Assembly: GCF_022179805.1 (NCBI RefSeq)
Contig: NZ_BPUO01000005.1
Span: forward strand, 372,001 to 436,000
Length of the DNA: 64,000 nucleotides
Direction of reading: 5' to 3'
Origin: Cupriavidus pauculus
Lineage (GTDB): Bacteria > Pseudomonadota > Gammaproteobacteria > Burkholderiales > Burkholderiaceae
This document shows positions 9,315 to 18,333 of this stretch, in pieces; position 1 is the first letter of the stretch, and each line of letters opens with the position of its first letter. The notes beneath the pieces were generated by a model that was not told where the DNA came from, ran no database searches, and worked only from the letters and a program-made list of their open reading frames with translations. The position numbers and the translations under genes are program-made.

Positions 9315-10097
9315 GTGCAAACCTGGATCCGCTTCCGTCGTCCTGACGGTGACACCGCATACGGCCGGCTCGATGAGCGTGATGCCGACCGCGTCATCGA
9401 ATGCGAGGGCCCTGGCTATACCGATCCGCGTCCCACGGGCAACACCTACAGTTACGCCGCGCTGGAACTGCTGGCGCCGTGCGAGCCCGGCAAGATCGTG
9501 GCGCTGTGGAACAACTTCCACGCGCTCGCGGCCCGGCTGGAGAAATCGGTGCCGGTGCATCCGCTGTTCCTGCTCAAGCCGGCCAGTTCGCTGGCCGGTC
9601 CTGGCGACGCCATCGAGCGGCCCAGCGGCTACACCGGCAAGATCGCCTATGAAGGCGAACTCGGCATCGTCATCGGCCGCAAATGTCGGAACGTGCCGCT
9701 TGCCGAGGCGGCGTCGCACATCTTCGGCTACACCGTCGTCAATGACGTCACGGCGGGCGAGCTGCTCAATGCCGATCCCAATTTCCCGCAGTGGACCCGC
9801 GCCAAGGGTTCGGACACCTTCGGCTGTATCGGTCCCGCCATCGTCACCGGTTTCGACTGGCGCGGCGCCAGCGTGGTGACGCGCCTGGATGGCGTCGAAC
9901 GCCAGAACTATCCGCTATCCGACATCGTTTTCTCGCCAGAAGAGCAGGTCAGCCGGCTGTCGCAGGACATGACGCTGATGCCGGGTGACGTGATTGCCGT
10001 CGGCACCTCGATCGGGGTCGGGTCGATGAAGGCCGGCTCGGTCGTGGAAGTGTCGATCGCGGGCATCGGATCGCTGGTCAACCATATGAGCGGCTGA
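9315..10097 (+). CDS. Fumarylacetoacetate hydrolase-family protein
   Basis: A 260-aa enzyme of the FAH superfamily (acylpyruvases, oxaloacetate decarboxylases, catechol-pathway hydratase/decarboxylases). The GTG start at 9315 has AGAGGAG upstream. Metal ligands are visible in YEGELGIVIG (the two Glu) and NDVTAGELL (Asp), and the C-terminal GDVIAVGTSIGVG loop is typical. It lies between frc and oxc. An oxalate-producing hydrolase or an oxaloacetate decarboxylase would fit the setting, but that is inference. Confidence 0.85.
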   Translation: MQTWIRFRRPDGDTAYGRLDERDADRVIECEGPGYTDPRPTGNTYSYAALELLAPCEPGKIVALWNNFHALAARLEKSVPVHPLFLLKPASSLAGPGDAIERPSGYTGKIAYEGELGIVIGRKCRNVPLAEAASHIFGYTVVNDVTAGELLNADPNFPQWTRAKGSDTFGCIGPAIVTGFDWRGASVVTRLDGVERQNYPLSDIVFSPEEQVSRLSQDMTLMPGDVIAVGTSIGVGSMKAGSVVEVSIAGIGSLVNHMSG

Positions 10098-10135
10098 CGT
10101 CCGGGACAGCATTTGCCCGCAGTTTTCGTTCAGAA

Positions 10136-10155
10136 GTTTGGTATGTGATATATCG
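10136..10155 (-). promoter_or_regulatory. Oxalate-regulon operator, copy 4 (distal oxc site)
   Basis: On the minus strand it reads CGATATATCACATACCAAAC. It is the outer member of the pair before oxc. Confidence 0.65.
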
Positions 10156-10255
10156 CGAAGCGATTGGAAATCAGTGATTTCCCTTATCTTTCGCTAAGTT
10201 ACAAGAAAATGCTGCGATGCATCGACGAAAGTTTGCCGAAGTCCTTGCTCATCGT

Positions 10256-10275
10256 TGATATATCACATACCGTAT
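10256..10275 (+). promoter_or_regulatory. Oxalate-regulon operator, copy 5 (proximal oxc site)
   Basis: TGATATATCACATACCGTAT, 148 bp before the oxc start and 48 bp before the leader ORF. It differs at one position from the copy before the third frc. Confidence 0.75.
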
Positions 10276-10323
10276 CCACACAAAAGATCGCTACCTGCAG
10301 CGAATCGTCAAGGAGGAGACATC

Positions 10324-10365
10324 GTGAAGGCCGAAGTAGCCAGGCGGGACGCGAGCAACCGCTGA
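10324..10365 (+). CDS. Putative 13-aa leader peptide upstream of oxc
   Basis: A GTG-started ORF encoding MKAEVARRDASNR, preceded by AAGGAGGAGACATC, a stronger ribosome site than that of oxc itself. It ends 58 bp before oxc. It may be a regulatory leader or a remnant; translation is not proven. Confidence 0.3.
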   Translation: MKAEVARRDASNR

Positions 10366-10423
10366 AGACATCCTGAAGCAGAAGTTTTTCCATTCCCGTC
10401 AATTTGTATAGAAGGAAGCAACC

Positions 10424-12157
10424 ATGGCAGAAGTCGGAAATGAGGTGCAGCGTCACGCCGCCGAAGAACAACAGGCACAAACCGATGGTTTTCATCTGGT
10501 CATCGACGCACTGAAGCTGAACGGCATCGAAAACATCTACGGCCTGCCCGGCATTCCGGTCACGGACCTGGCCCGACTGGCACAGGCCAACGGCATGCGC
10601 GTCATCAGTTTTCGCCATGAGCAGAATGCAGGTAACGCCGCGGCGATTGCCGGCTTCCTGACGCAGAAGCCGGGCGTTTGCCTGACCGTTTCCGCTCCCG
10701 GCTTCCTGAACGGGCTGACGGCGCTGGCCAATGCCACCACCAACTGCTTCCCGATGATCCTGATCAGCGGCTCCAGCGAGCGCGAGATCGTCGACCTGCA
10801 GCAGGGTGACTACGAAGAGATGGACCAACTGGCCATCGCCCGTCCGCACGCCAAGGCTGCCTTCCGCGTGCTGCACGCCGAAGACATCGGTGTGGCAGTG
10901 GCACGTGCCATCCGCGCCGCCGTGTCGGGCCGTCCGGGCGGTGTGTACCTGGACCTGCCGGCCAAGCTGCTGGCCCAGTCGATGGAAGCCGAGAAGGGCC
11001 GCAAGTCGCTGATCAAGGTAGTGGATCCGGCTCCGCGCCAACTGCCGGCACCGGACTCGATCGACCGCGCCGTGGCACTGCTGAAGGGCGCCAAGCGTCC
11101 GCTGATCCTGCTGGGCAAGGGCGCCGCATACGCACGTGCCGATGCCGATATCCGCGCGCTGGTCGAGAAGACCGGCATTCCGTACCTGCCGATGTCGATG
11201 GCCAAGGGCCTGATTCCCGATACGCATCCGCAATCGGCCTCGGCCGCGCGGTCGTACGTGCTGGCGGAAGCCGACGTGGTGATGCTGGTGGGCGCGCGCC
11301 TGAACTGGCTGCTGTCGCACGGCAAGGGCAAGACCTGGGGCAAGCCGAAGCAGTTCATCCAGATCGACATCTCGCCGACCGAAATGGACAGCAACGTGGC
11401 CATCGCCGCGCCGGTAGTAGGCGACATCGGCTCGTGCGTAGCGGCACTGCTCGACAAGGTCGGCAACGACTTCACCAAGCCGGGCGCTGACTGGCTGGGC
11501 GCGGTGGAAGAGAAAAAGGAAAAGAACCTGGCGAAGATGGCCGAGACGCTGGCCAAGGACGTATCGCCGATGAACTTCCACAGCGCACTGCGCGCGCTGA
11601 AGGACGTGGTCAAGGCCAATCCGGACATCTCGTTCGTCAACGAAGGCGCCAACACGCTGGACTACGCCCGTGCCGTGATCGACATGTACGAGCCACGCAA
11701 GCGCCTGGACGTGGGCACCTGGGGCGTGATGGGCGTGGGCATGGGCTACGCGGTGGCCGCGGCGGTGGAAACCAACAAGCCGGTGCTGGCGCTGTGCGGT
11801 GACAGTGCGTTCGGTTTCTCGGGCATGGAGGTGGAAACGATCTGCCGCTACAACCTGCCGATCTGCGTGGTCATCTTCAACAACAACGGCGTCTACAAGG
11901 GCATCGACGTGAACCCGACCGGCGGCAACGACCCGGCGGTGACGATGTTCGTCAAGGGCGCTCGCTACGACAAGATGATGGAAGCATTCGGCGGCGTTGG
12001 TCACAACGTCACTACGCCGGAGGAACTCGAAGCCGCCGTGAACGAGGCGCTGCGCTCTGGCAAGCCGACGCTGGTCAACGCCGTCATCGACCCGGCAGCC
12101 GGTACCGAAAGCGGCCGCCTGACCAACCTGAATCCGCAAAGCTCGGCCAGCAAGTAA
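10424..12157 (+). CDS. oxc: Oxalyl-CoA decarboxylase
   Basis: A 577-aa thiamine-diphosphate enzyme converting oxalyl-CoA to formyl-CoA and CO2. The three TPP-enzyme domains are in order: an N-terminal PYR domain with the cofactor Glu (E66 in FRHEQNAGN), a middle domain binding the CoA/ADP side, and a C-terminal PP domain with [13 protein letters not shown] and the downstream NNNGVYKG of the TPP/Mg motif. The C-terminal GTESGRL matches the Ser/Arg lid segment of Oxalobacter Oxc. It is followed 61 bp on by frc and is probably cotranscribed with it. Length fits the family (about 565-580). Confidence 0.96.
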   Translation: MAEVGNEVQRHAAEEQQAQTDGFHLVIDALKLNGIENIYGLPGIPVTDLARLAQANGMRVISFRHEQNAGNAAAIAGFLTQKPGVCLTVSAPGFLNGLTALANATTNCFPMILISGSSEREIVDLQQGDYEEMDQLAIARPHAKAAFRVLHAEDIGVAVARAIRAAVSGRPGGVYLDLPAKLLAQSMEAEKGRKSLIKVVDPAPRQLPAPDSIDRAVALLKGAKRPLILLGKGAAYARADADIRALVEKTGIPYLPMSMAKGLIPDTHPQSASAARSYVLAEADVVMLVGARLNWLLSHGKGKTWGKPKQFIQIDISPTEMDSNVAIAAPVVGDIGSCVAALLDKVGNDFTKPGADWLGAVEEKKEKNLAKMAETLAKDVSPMNFHSALRALKDVVKANPDISFVNEGANTLDYARAVIDMYEPRKRLDVGTWGVMGVGMGYAVAAAVETNKPVLALCGDSAFGFSGMEVETICRYNLPICVVIFNNNGVYKGIDVNPTGGNDPAVTMFVKGARYDKMMEAFGGVGHNVTTPEELEAAVNEALRSGKPTLVNAVIDPAAGTESGRLTNLNPQSSASK

Positions 12158-12218
12158 CCGCTAGCAAGTATTCGTATTCCACCCAAGTTTCACCCTCTAT
12201 TCCAATAGGAGAGCGAAA

Positions 12219-13469
12219 GTGAACCTCCCACTCAATGGCATCAAGATCATCGACTTCACGCACGTACAGGCCGGCCCCGCCTGCACCCAGCTTCTCGCGT
12301 GGTTTGGCGCGGACGTCATCAAGGTGGAACGTCCGGGCTCCGGCGACGTCACCCGCACGCAGCTGCGTGACATTCCCGACGCCGATGCGCTGTACTTCAC
12401 CATGCTGAACAGCAACAAGCGCTCGCTGACGCTGGATACCAAGAAGCCGGAAGGCAAGAAGATCCTGGAGCAGCTGATCCGTGAATCGGACGTGCTGGTG
12501 GAAAACTTTGGCCCGGGTGCGCTGGACCGCATGGGCTTCTCGTGGGCCCGCATCAAGGAACTGAACCCGAAGATGATCGTGGCATCGGTCAAGGGCTTCA
12601 GCGATGGCCACCACTATGAAGACCTGAAGGTGTACGAGAACGTGGCACAGTGCGCCGGCGGCGCCGCGTCGACCACCGGTTTCTGGGACGGCCCGCCGAC
12701 CGTGTCCGCCGCTGCCCTGGGCGACACGAACACCGGCATGCACCTGGCCATCGGCATCCTGACCGCGATCATCGGTCGCCAGCAGACCGGCCAGGGCCAG
12801 AAGGTGGCCGTGTCGATGCAGGACGCCGTGCTGAACCTGTGCCGCGTGAAGCTGCGCGACCAGCAGCGCCTGGACCGCCAGGGCTACCTGGAAGAGTATC
12901 CGCAGTACCCGCATGGCACGTTCAGCGACGTGGTGCCCCGTGGCGGCAACGCCGGCGGTGGCGGCCAGCCGGGCTGGGTGCTGAAGTGCAAGGGCTGGGA
13001 GACCGATCCGAACGCCTACATCTACTTCACGGTGCAGGGCCATGCCTGGGAGCCGATCTGCAAGGCACTGGGCCGCGAAGAGTGGATCGACGATCCCAAC
13101 TACAACACGGCCAAGGCCCGTCAGCCGCACATCTTCGAGATCTTCAAGACGATCGAAGAGTGGCTCGCCGACAAGACCAAGTACGAAGCAGTGGATATCC
13201 TGCGCAAGTTCGATATTCCTTGCTCGCCGGTGCTGTCGATGAAGGAAATCGCGGCTGATGAATCGCTGCGCAAGAGCGGCTCGATCGTGGAAGTCCCGCA
13301 CAAGGAACGTGGCACGTACCTGACCGTGGGCAGCCCGATCAAGTTCTCGGACATGAAGCCCGAAATCACCGGTTCGCCGCTGCTGGGCGAGCACAGCGAC
13401 GAAGTGCTGGCCGGCCTGGGCTACGGTGCCGAGGAAATCGCGAGCCTGCGTGACGCCAACGTGATCTGA
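12219..13469 (+). CDS. frc: Formyl-CoA:oxalate CoA-transferase (canonical Frc)
   Basis: A 416-aa class III CoA-transferase. The GTG start at 12219 follows AATAGGAGAGCGAAA. The catalytic Asp falls exactly at D169 ([11 protein letters not shown]), as in Oxalobacter Frc, and the glycine loop reads [13 protein letters not shown]. Placement directly behind oxc makes this the main oxalate-activating enzyme: formyl-CoA plus oxalate gives oxalyl-CoA plus formate. It is clearly diverged from the two other paralogues, especially after the catalytic Asp and at the loop. A strong terminator follows. Confidence 0.95.
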   Translation: MNLPLNGIKIIDFTHVQAGPACTQLLAWFGADVIKVERPGSGDVTRTQLRDIPDADALYFTMLNSNKRSLTLDTKKPEGKKILEQLIRESDVLVENFGPGALDRMGFSWARIKELNPKMIVASVKGFSDGHHYEDLKVYENVAQCAGGAASTTGFWDGPPTVSAAALGDTNTGMHLAIGILTAIIGRQQTGQGQKVAVSMQDAVLNLCRVKLRDQQRLDRQGYLEEYPQYPHGTFSDVVPRGGNAGGGGQPGWVLKCKGWETDPNAYIYFTVQGHAWEPICKALGREEWIDDPNYNTAKARQPHIFEIFKTIEEWLADKTKYEAVDILRKFDIPCSPVLSMKEIAADESLRKSGSIVEVPHKERGTYLTVGSPIKFSDMKPEITGSPLLGEHSDEVLAGLGYGAEEIASLRDANVI

Positions 13470-13524
13470 GCGGGACAACAACAACACTGCCAGTGCCCAC
13501 CATGGTGACAATGGGCCAGACTGG

Positions 13525-13575
13525 AGCGCCGGGGAATGCGTGGACTGGATGTACCACGCGCCCCGGCGCTTTTTT
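13525..13575 (+). terminator. Intrinsic terminator of the oxc-frc unit
   Basis: Stem AGCGCCGGGG / CCCCGGCGCT with an inner GCGTGG/CCACGC pairing, followed by a T run, about 55 bp after the frc stop. Confidence 0.9.
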
Positions 13576-13684
13576 GCTTGGACGTCAACCTGACGGACGG
13601 GCAGGGCGGACAGTGCCACAATGACACCCCGGACACCGGGCGACGAAGAAAGCCACCCCCTATTCCCCACAAAGGAAAAAGACC

Positions 13685-14131
13685 ATGCAGGCAGCGATCG
13701 ACTTTGAACAACTGGTGTCAGCCATCGGCGACGCCGTCATCATCTCCGGCCCCGACGGTGCGATCACGTTGTGGAACCCGGCTGCGGAGTACATGTTCGG
13801 CTACACCCAGGAAGAAGCCCTTGGCAAGTCGCTGGACCTGATCATTCCCGAGCGGCTGCGCGCGCGGCACTGGGAGGGCTACGACAAGACCATGGCGACG
13901 GGCCAGACCCGCTATGGCCATGACCTGCTCAAGGTGCCGGCGATCAACAAGAAGGGCGATCCGATGTCGATTGCTTTCACCGTGGCGCTGCTGCATGGCG
14001 ACGGCGGCGAGATCACCGGCATCGTGGCGGTGATCCGCGACGAGACCGTGCGCTTTCAGGAAGAGCGGGCGCTGCGCAAGCGCATCACGGAGCTGGAAGC
14101 GAAAGCGGGCGCTGCGGCCGGCGCCGCCTGA
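13685..14131 (+). CDS. Single-domain PAS protein
   Basis: A 148-aa soluble protein that is essentially one PAS domain (about residues 8-125), with NPAAEYMFGYTQEEALGKSL and a C-terminal PAC-like strand GIVAVIRDET. It ends in a short helical tail. There is no kinase, HTH or cyclase output domain. The start ATG at 13685 follows AAAGGAAAAAGACC. It stands alone between the oxc-frc terminator and the convergent sucD. It could be a small sensor or signalling partner; the ligand and partner are unknown. Confidence 0.75.
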   Translation: MQAAIDFEQLVSAIGDAVIISGPDGAITLWNPAAEYMFGYTQEEALGKSLDLIIPERLRARHWEGYDKTMATGQTRYGHDLLKVPAINKKGDPMSIAFTVALLHGDGGEITGIVAVIRDETVRFQEERALRKRITELEAKAGAAAGAA

Positions 14132-14167
14132 AGCTTCGCACCCGCGCGCTGGTTTCGGGTGCGCGGG

Positions 14168-15046
14168 CTACCGCATCGCGGCGGCCATGGTCTTGCCGAG
14201 CGCCGCCGGCGAGGCAGCCATATGGATGCCGGCTTCGCGCATGGCATCGATCTTCGCGTCCGCCGTGCCTGCGGCACCCAGGAGGATCGCGCCAGCATGG
14301 CCCCTGTGACACCCCTGCGGGGCCGTGGTGCCCGCGATCAAGCCCACTACTGGTTTGGGTTTGCGCGTGCGCGCATCGCGCAGGAAGCGGGCCGCATCTT
14401 CCTCCGCCGATCCGCCAGTCTCGCCGATCATGATGATGCCTTCGGTCTGGTCGTCGGCCAGGAACATCTCCAGGCAGTCGATGAAGCTGGTGCCGCTCAG
14501 CGCGTCGCCACCAATGCCGATGCAGGTTGATTGCCCCAGTCCGGCCGCCGTGGTCTGCGCCACGGCCTCATAGGCCAACGTACCCGAGCGCGACACCACG
14601 CCGATCTTGCCCGGGCTATGGATGTGGTCCGGCATGATGCCGATCTTGCACCGCCCCGGCGCGATGACCCCGGAGCAATTCGGGCCGACCAGGCGCGTGC
14701 CGGAGCCCGACAGCGCCCGCTTGACCCGCACCATGTCCATGACGGGAATGCCTTCGGTGATGCAGACGATCAGCGCAATGCCGGCATCGGCGGCTTCCAT
14801 GATGGCGTCGGCGGCAAATGGCGCCGGCACATAGATGACCGATGCCTCGGCACCGGTGGCATCGACCGCTTCGGCCACCGTATCGAAGACAGGCAGCCCC
14901 AGGTGCGACGCCCCGCCTTTGCCGGGCGTGACACCGCCCACCAGCTTCGTGCCATAGGCCAGTGCCTGTTCCGAATGGAACGTGCCTTGTGCGCCGGTGA
15001 AGCCCTGGCAGACCACGCGGGTGTTCTGGTCGATCAGCACGGCCAT
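14168..15046 (-). CDS. sucD: Succinyl-CoA synthetase-type ligase, alpha subunit paralogue
   Basis: A 292-aa subunit that binds CoA and carries the phosphohistidine. The start is the ATG at 15046, one base after the beta-subunit stop. Visible are the CoA-binding Rossmann start [16 protein letters not shown], the NCSGVIAPG loop (Pro of the usual NCPG replaced by Ser), [12 protein letters not shown], and the active-site His H250 in CHRGHAGAI. An operator faces the sucC promoter, so the pair belongs to the oxalate regulon rather than the TCA operon. It may make succinyl-CoA as CoA donor for oxalate activation, or activate a related dicarboxylate (malate-CoA ligase is a near relative). Confidence 0.85.
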   Translation of the reverse strand: MAVLIDQNTRVVCQGFTGAQGTFHSEQALAYGTKLVGGVTPGKGGASHLGLPVFDTVAEAVDATGAEASVIYVPAPFAADAIMEAADAGIALIVCITEGIPVMDMVRVKRALSGSGTRLVGPNCSGVIAPGRCKIGIMPDHIHSPGKIGVVSRSGTLAYEAVAQTTAAGLGQSTCIGIGGDALSGTSFIDCLEMFLADDQTEGIIMIGETGGSAEEDAARFLRDARTRKPKPVVGLIAGTTAPQGCHRGHAGAILLGAAGTADAKIDAMREAGIHMAASPAALGKTMAAAMR

Positions 15047-15047
15047 G

Positions 15048-16226
15048 TCACTTGCCTCCGTTCTTCTGCGTGGCACGCACGGCGCCCACCACTTTCTCGG
15101 CCGCATCGGCCAGATGGCTGGCGGACAGGATCGGCAGGCCCGAATCGCGCAGGATCTGCCGGCCCAGGTCCGCATTCGTGCCGGCGAGCCGCACCACCAG
15201 CGGGACGGTCAGGCCGGTTGCATGCGCGGCTGCGACCACGCCTTCGGCGATCTCGTCGCAGCGTGTGAGGCCGCCGAAGACGTTCACCAGGATGCCTTCG
15301 ACCTTGGGGTCGGCCAGCATCAGCCGGAAAGCGGCTGAAACGTCGTTGGTGGCGCCGTCGCCCGCCAGGCCGAGGATGTTGGCCGGCTCGCCGCCATGCA
15401 GCCTGAGGATGTCCATGGTGGCCATCGCCAGGCCCGCGCCATTCACCATGCAGCCGATGTTGCCGCCCAGGCGCAAGCAGTGCAGGGCGTGCCGAGCGGC
15501 CTCGGTCTCGGTGGGGTCTTCCTCGCCCTCGTCGCGCAGGGCCTCGATTTCAGGGTGGCGGAAGAGGGCGTTGTCGTCGAAGCTGAGCCTGGCGTCGAGC
15601 GCCATCAGGTTGCCGCAGCCGGTGACCACCAGCGGATTGATCTCAACGATCGACGCGTCTAGCTCGGTAAATGCGCGGTAGGCCGACAGGATGAAACGCG
15701 TGGCCGCGCCCACCTGCTTGCCCGACAGCCCCATGCCAAATGCCAGCCGGCGCGCATGAAACGGCTGGATGCCGCTGACCGGATCGATTGCCATCTTCAG
15801 GATTGTTTCGGGCGCACGTGCGGCGGCCTCCTCGATGGCCATGCCGCCCTCGGCGGACGCCATGATCGTGACGCGCGACGTAGCGGGATCGATCGCGATG
15901 CCCAGGTACAGTTCGCGGGCGATATCGCAACCTTTCTCGATATAGAGGCGCCGCACCACGCGGCCAGCCGCGCCGGTCTGCCGGGTGACCAGGGTCGTGC
16001 CCAGCATCTGCGCCGCGCTGGCGTGCACGTCATCGATTGACTTCACCACGCGCACGCCGGCACCACGGCCGCCTGCGTGGATCTGCGATTTCACCACCCA
16101 GACCGCGCCGCCCAGCTTGCGGGCGGCATGGGCAGCCTCGTCCGGCGTAAAGGCCACGCAGCCTTGCGGCACGGGCACGTCATAGCGCCTGAGCAACTCC
16201 TTGGCCTGATATTCGTGAATGTTCAC
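15048..16226 (-). CDS. sucC: Succinyl-CoA synthetase-type ligase, beta subunit paralogue
   Basis: A 392-aa ATP-grasp subunit. The N terminus [20 protein letters not shown] and the [13 protein letters not shown] nucleotide-binding loop are standard. [31 protein letters not shown] and [17 protein letters not shown] are the C-terminal CoA-ligase motifs, with GGL in place of the usual GGI. It pairs with the alpha subunit at a 1-bp interval. Transcription comes from the gap with the divergent third frc, where an operator lies about 70 bp upstream. The substrate (succinate, malate or another dicarboxylate) cannot be fixed from sequence. Confidence 0.87.
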   Translation of the reverse strand: MNIHEYQAKELLRRYDVPVPQGCVAFTPDEAAHAARKLGGAVWVVKSQIHAGGRGAGVRVVKSIDDVHASAAQMLGTTLVTRQTGAAGRVVRRLYIEKGCDIARELYLGIAIDPATSRVTIMASAEGGMAIEEAAARAPETILKMAIDPVSGIQPFHARRLAFGMGLSGKQVGAATRFILSAYRAFTELDASIVEINPLVVTGCGNLMALDARLSFDDNALFRHPEIEALRDEGEEDPTETEAARHALHCLRLGGNIGCMVNGAGLAMATMDILRLHGGEPANILGLAGDGATNDVSAAFRLMLADPKVEGILVNVFGGLTRCDEIAEGVVAAAHATGLTVPLVVRLAGTNADLGRQILRDSGLPILSASHLADAAEKVVGAVRATQKNGGK

Positions 16227-16293
16227 GTGTCTCCTCGCTTGAAAGCGTCGGGTAGCGCAGGGCAGTTGCCTGTCTTGTTTTACGAAGACTAAA

Positions 16294-16313
16294 ATATGGT
16301 ATGTAATATATCA
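16294..16313 (-). promoter_or_regulatory. Oxalate-regulon operator, copy 6 (sucCD)
   Basis: The minus strand reads TGATATATTACATACCATAT, 67 bp before the sucC start. Confidence 0.7.
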
Positions 16314-16520
16314 ACAGAATTTAGCCAAAAATGCGTGGAAATGCCTACGCGAGAGATGGGCACGAGGTCGTCGATGAGGTTCCCGCATCAATGCGGCGCG
16401 ATTGATCGCAATGGCTTCTTAGCCCGGTTTCTTGTGGGATAACGCCAGGTTGGCACGAAAGCCTTGTTGCGACGCAGGATGGAAAGTCGGCATTCAGTTG
16501 ATTTTCTTCTTGTTGTGACT

Positions 16521-16540
16521 TGATATATCACATACCGTGT
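16521..16540 (+). promoter_or_regulatory. Oxalate-regulon operator, copy 7 (third frc)
   Basis: TGATATATCACATACCGTGT, 69 bp before the start of the frc paralogue at 16610. Confidence 0.75.
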
Positions 16541-16609
16541 TAAACAAGGTCGGCGCATCGCCAGCGGCGCCCGACAGTGATTCCTGTGAAACAAGGAGAC
16601 GATAACGGC

Positions 16610-17842
16610 ATGGAAACCAAGGCTCTGGAAGGGGTGCGCATCCTGGACATGACCCACGTGCAGGCCGGTCCGTCGGCCACGCAACTGATGGCCTGGCTGG
16701 GCGCCGATGTGATCAAGGTGGAAATGCCGGGCCGGGGTGACATCACGCGCGGCCAGCTGCGCGATGTACCCAACGCGGACAGCCTCTACTTCACGATGCT
16801 GAACTCGAACAAACGCAGCGTGACGGTCAATATGAAGTCGCCCGATGGCAAGGCCGTGCTGGAAGACCTGATCCGGCAATGCGACGTGCTGGTCGAGAAC
16901 TTCGGCCCCGGCGTGCTGGATCGGGCCGGGTTCGATTGGCCCCGCGTGCAGGAACTGAACCCACGCATGATCTATGCGTCGATCAAAGGCTTTGGTCCCG
17001 GCCCGTACGTGGACTGCAAGGCGTACGAGAACGTGGCCCAGTGCATGGGCGGCTCCGCCAGCACCACGGGCACCGACGATGGGGAACCGACCGTGACCGG
17101 CGCGCAGATTGGCGATTCGGGTACCGGCGTGCATTGCGTGGTGGGCATCCTGGCCGCGCTGATCCAGCGTCAGACCAGCGGACGTGGCCAGCGCGTGGAA
17201 GTGGCCATGCAGGATGCCGTGCTGAACCTGTGCCGCGTGAAGCTGCGCGACCAGCAGCGCCTGGCGGCTGGCGCGCTCAAGGAGTATCCGAATCCCGAGT
17301 TCGGCGACTTCGTGCCGCGTGCCGGCAATGCGTCTGGCGGGGGCCAGCCTGGCGCCGCGCTGCGATGCTCGCCGGGCGGGGCCAACGACTACGTCTACGT
17401 CATCATCCAGCCCCAGGGCTGGGAACCGCTGATGCGCCTGTGCGGCCGCGAGGACCTGATCACGCATCCCGATTTCTCCACGCCGGAAGCGCGCCTGAAG
17501 ATCCTGGGCGAATGCTTCGGCGTGATCGAGAAATGGACCAGGAGCAAGAGCAAGTTCGAGGTCATGGCGGCGCTGAACGACGTGGACGTGCCATGCGGCC
17601 CGATCCTGTCGATGAAGGACCTGATCGAGGATGCGTCGCTGTACGAGCGCGGCTACCTGGTGGAGCTGGACCATCCGCAGCGCGGCAAGTACGTGCAGCT
17701 GGGCAGTCCGATCACGCTTTCGGCATCGCCCGTGGAGATCGAGCGCTCGCCGCTGCTGGGTGAGCACACCGATGAGGTTCTGGAATGGCTGGGCCGCACG
17801 CCGGCGCAGATCGCTGCGCTGAAGGCGGCCGGGGCAGTGTAG
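16610..17842 (+). CDS. frc: Formyl-CoA:oxalate CoA-transferase paralogue 3 (CaiB/BaiF class III)
   Basis: A 410-aa class III CoA-transferase. The ATG at 16610 (METKALEG) has AAGGAGACGATAACGGC before it, so the longer open frame is not used. The catalytic Asp is D169 ([10 protein letters not shown]) and the loop is [13 protein letters not shown]. It is very close to the paralogue at 7933 along its whole length, lacking only that one's N-terminal extension. Being divergent from sucCD under a shared control region, it may prefer succinyl-CoA as donor (succinyl-CoA:oxalate transferase); this is inference. Confidence 0.88.
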   Translation: METKALEGVRILDMTHVQAGPSATQLMAWLGADVIKVEMPGRGDITRGQLRDVPNADSLYFTMLNSNKRSVTVNMKSPDGKAVLEDLIRQCDVLVENFGPGVLDRAGFDWPRVQELNPRMIYASIKGFGPGPYVDCKAYENVAQCMGGSASTTGTDDGEPTVTGAQIGDSGTGVHCVVGILAALIQRQTSGRGQRVEVAMQDAVLNLCRVKLRDQQRLAAGALKEYPNPEFGDFVPRAGNASGGGQPGAALRCSPGGANDYVYVIIQPQGWEPLMRLCGREDLITHPDFSTPEARLKILGECFGVIEKWTRSKSKFEVMAALNDVDVPCGPILSMKDLIEDASLYERGYLVELDHPQRGKYVQLGSPITLSASPVEIERSPLLGEHTDEVLEWLGRTPAQIAALKAAGAV

Positions 17843-17852
17843 CGCCAGAAAA

Positions 17853-17882
17853 GACAAAGGGCCCCGTGACGGGGCCCTTGTC
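17853..17882. terminator. Bidirectional terminator between frc 3 and the 105-aa gene
   Basis: Stem GGGCCCC / GGGGCCC extended by GACAA/TTGTC with one bulged A, placed between two convergent stops. The flanking A and T stretches are weak. Confidence 0.75.
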
Positions 17883-17902
17883 GCCAGGCGGACGCCGGAA
17901 AC

Positions 17903-18220
17903 TCAGTTCGCTCCGGCCCCTGCCACGCCGCGCAGGTACTCGTTCTTCTTGTCGAAGATCAGTTGGCTGAGGAACGGCGCGTCGTACGCGTTCAGCAGGT
18001 GGGCGTGGTACTGCTCGATATAGCGCGTGACGCGCGTTTTCTCGCACTCGATGCCGCAGAGCCACTCGAACATCGGCGCGTCCCAGCGGAAACGCAGGCC
18101 AAGTTCGGTGAAGGCGGCATTGTAGGCGGCCAGATGGATCTCACGATCAGGGTGGCGCATCTCGCTGACGGCCGCCGACATTGCGGCGGTGGCGGGCGCG
18201 TCTGACTGGAGGTGGTTCAT
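17903..18220 (-). CDS. 105-aa conserved-looking soluble protein of unknown function
   Basis: Starts at the ATG at 18220 behind CAGGAGACGATC, a strong ribosome site. The protein is soluble, rich in aromatics and charged residues (e.g. FRWDAPMFEWLCGIECEK and RYIEQYHAHLL), with two Cys-containing patches and no signal peptide or membrane helix. I do not recognise a family. It is convergent with frc 3 and lies just downstream of a LysR gene, from which it is separated by an AT-rich 108-bp gap with a CATAAG-N6-CTTATG palindrome. An oxalate- or C1-linked accessory role is a guess from context. Confidence 0.7.
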   Translation of the reverse strand: MNHLQSDAPATAAMSAAVSEMRHPDREIHLAAYNAAFTELGLRFRWDAPMFEWLCGIECEKTRVTRYIEQYHAHLLNAYDAPFLSQLIFDKKNEYLRGVAGAGAN

Positions 18221-18315
18221 GATCGTCTCCTGAGGGTTGCACACGTCTCGGCGTGTGATGTCAGGAGCTTAGACAGCGCGAACGATTTACGATAATTAAA
18301 GTTTCAAGGCAAAAT

Positions 18316-18333
18316 CATAAGTCATCGCTTATG
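18316..18333. promoter_or_regulatory. Candidate LysR-type binding palindrome
   Basis: CATAAG, six bases, CTTATG. It resembles the ATAAG/CTTAT type of dyad bound by some LysR proteins. It overlaps the LysR stop codon, about 95 bp before the 105-aa gene on the minus strand. Confidence 0.35.

Larger units (their letters stand above)
10098..10423. other. 326-bp regulatory region before oxc
   Basis: Gene-free except for two oppositely oriented operator copies whose centres are 120 bp apart, and a short leader ORF with a strong ribosome site. The paired operators could allow looping. No terminator for the FAH-family gene was seen. Confidence 0.6.
16227..16609. other. 383-bp divergent control region sucC / third frc
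   Basis: Holds two operator copies, each pointing the same way relative to its own gene and 67-70 bp from the respective start codon, with a moderately AT-rich middle. No gene was recognised. Confidence 0.6.
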
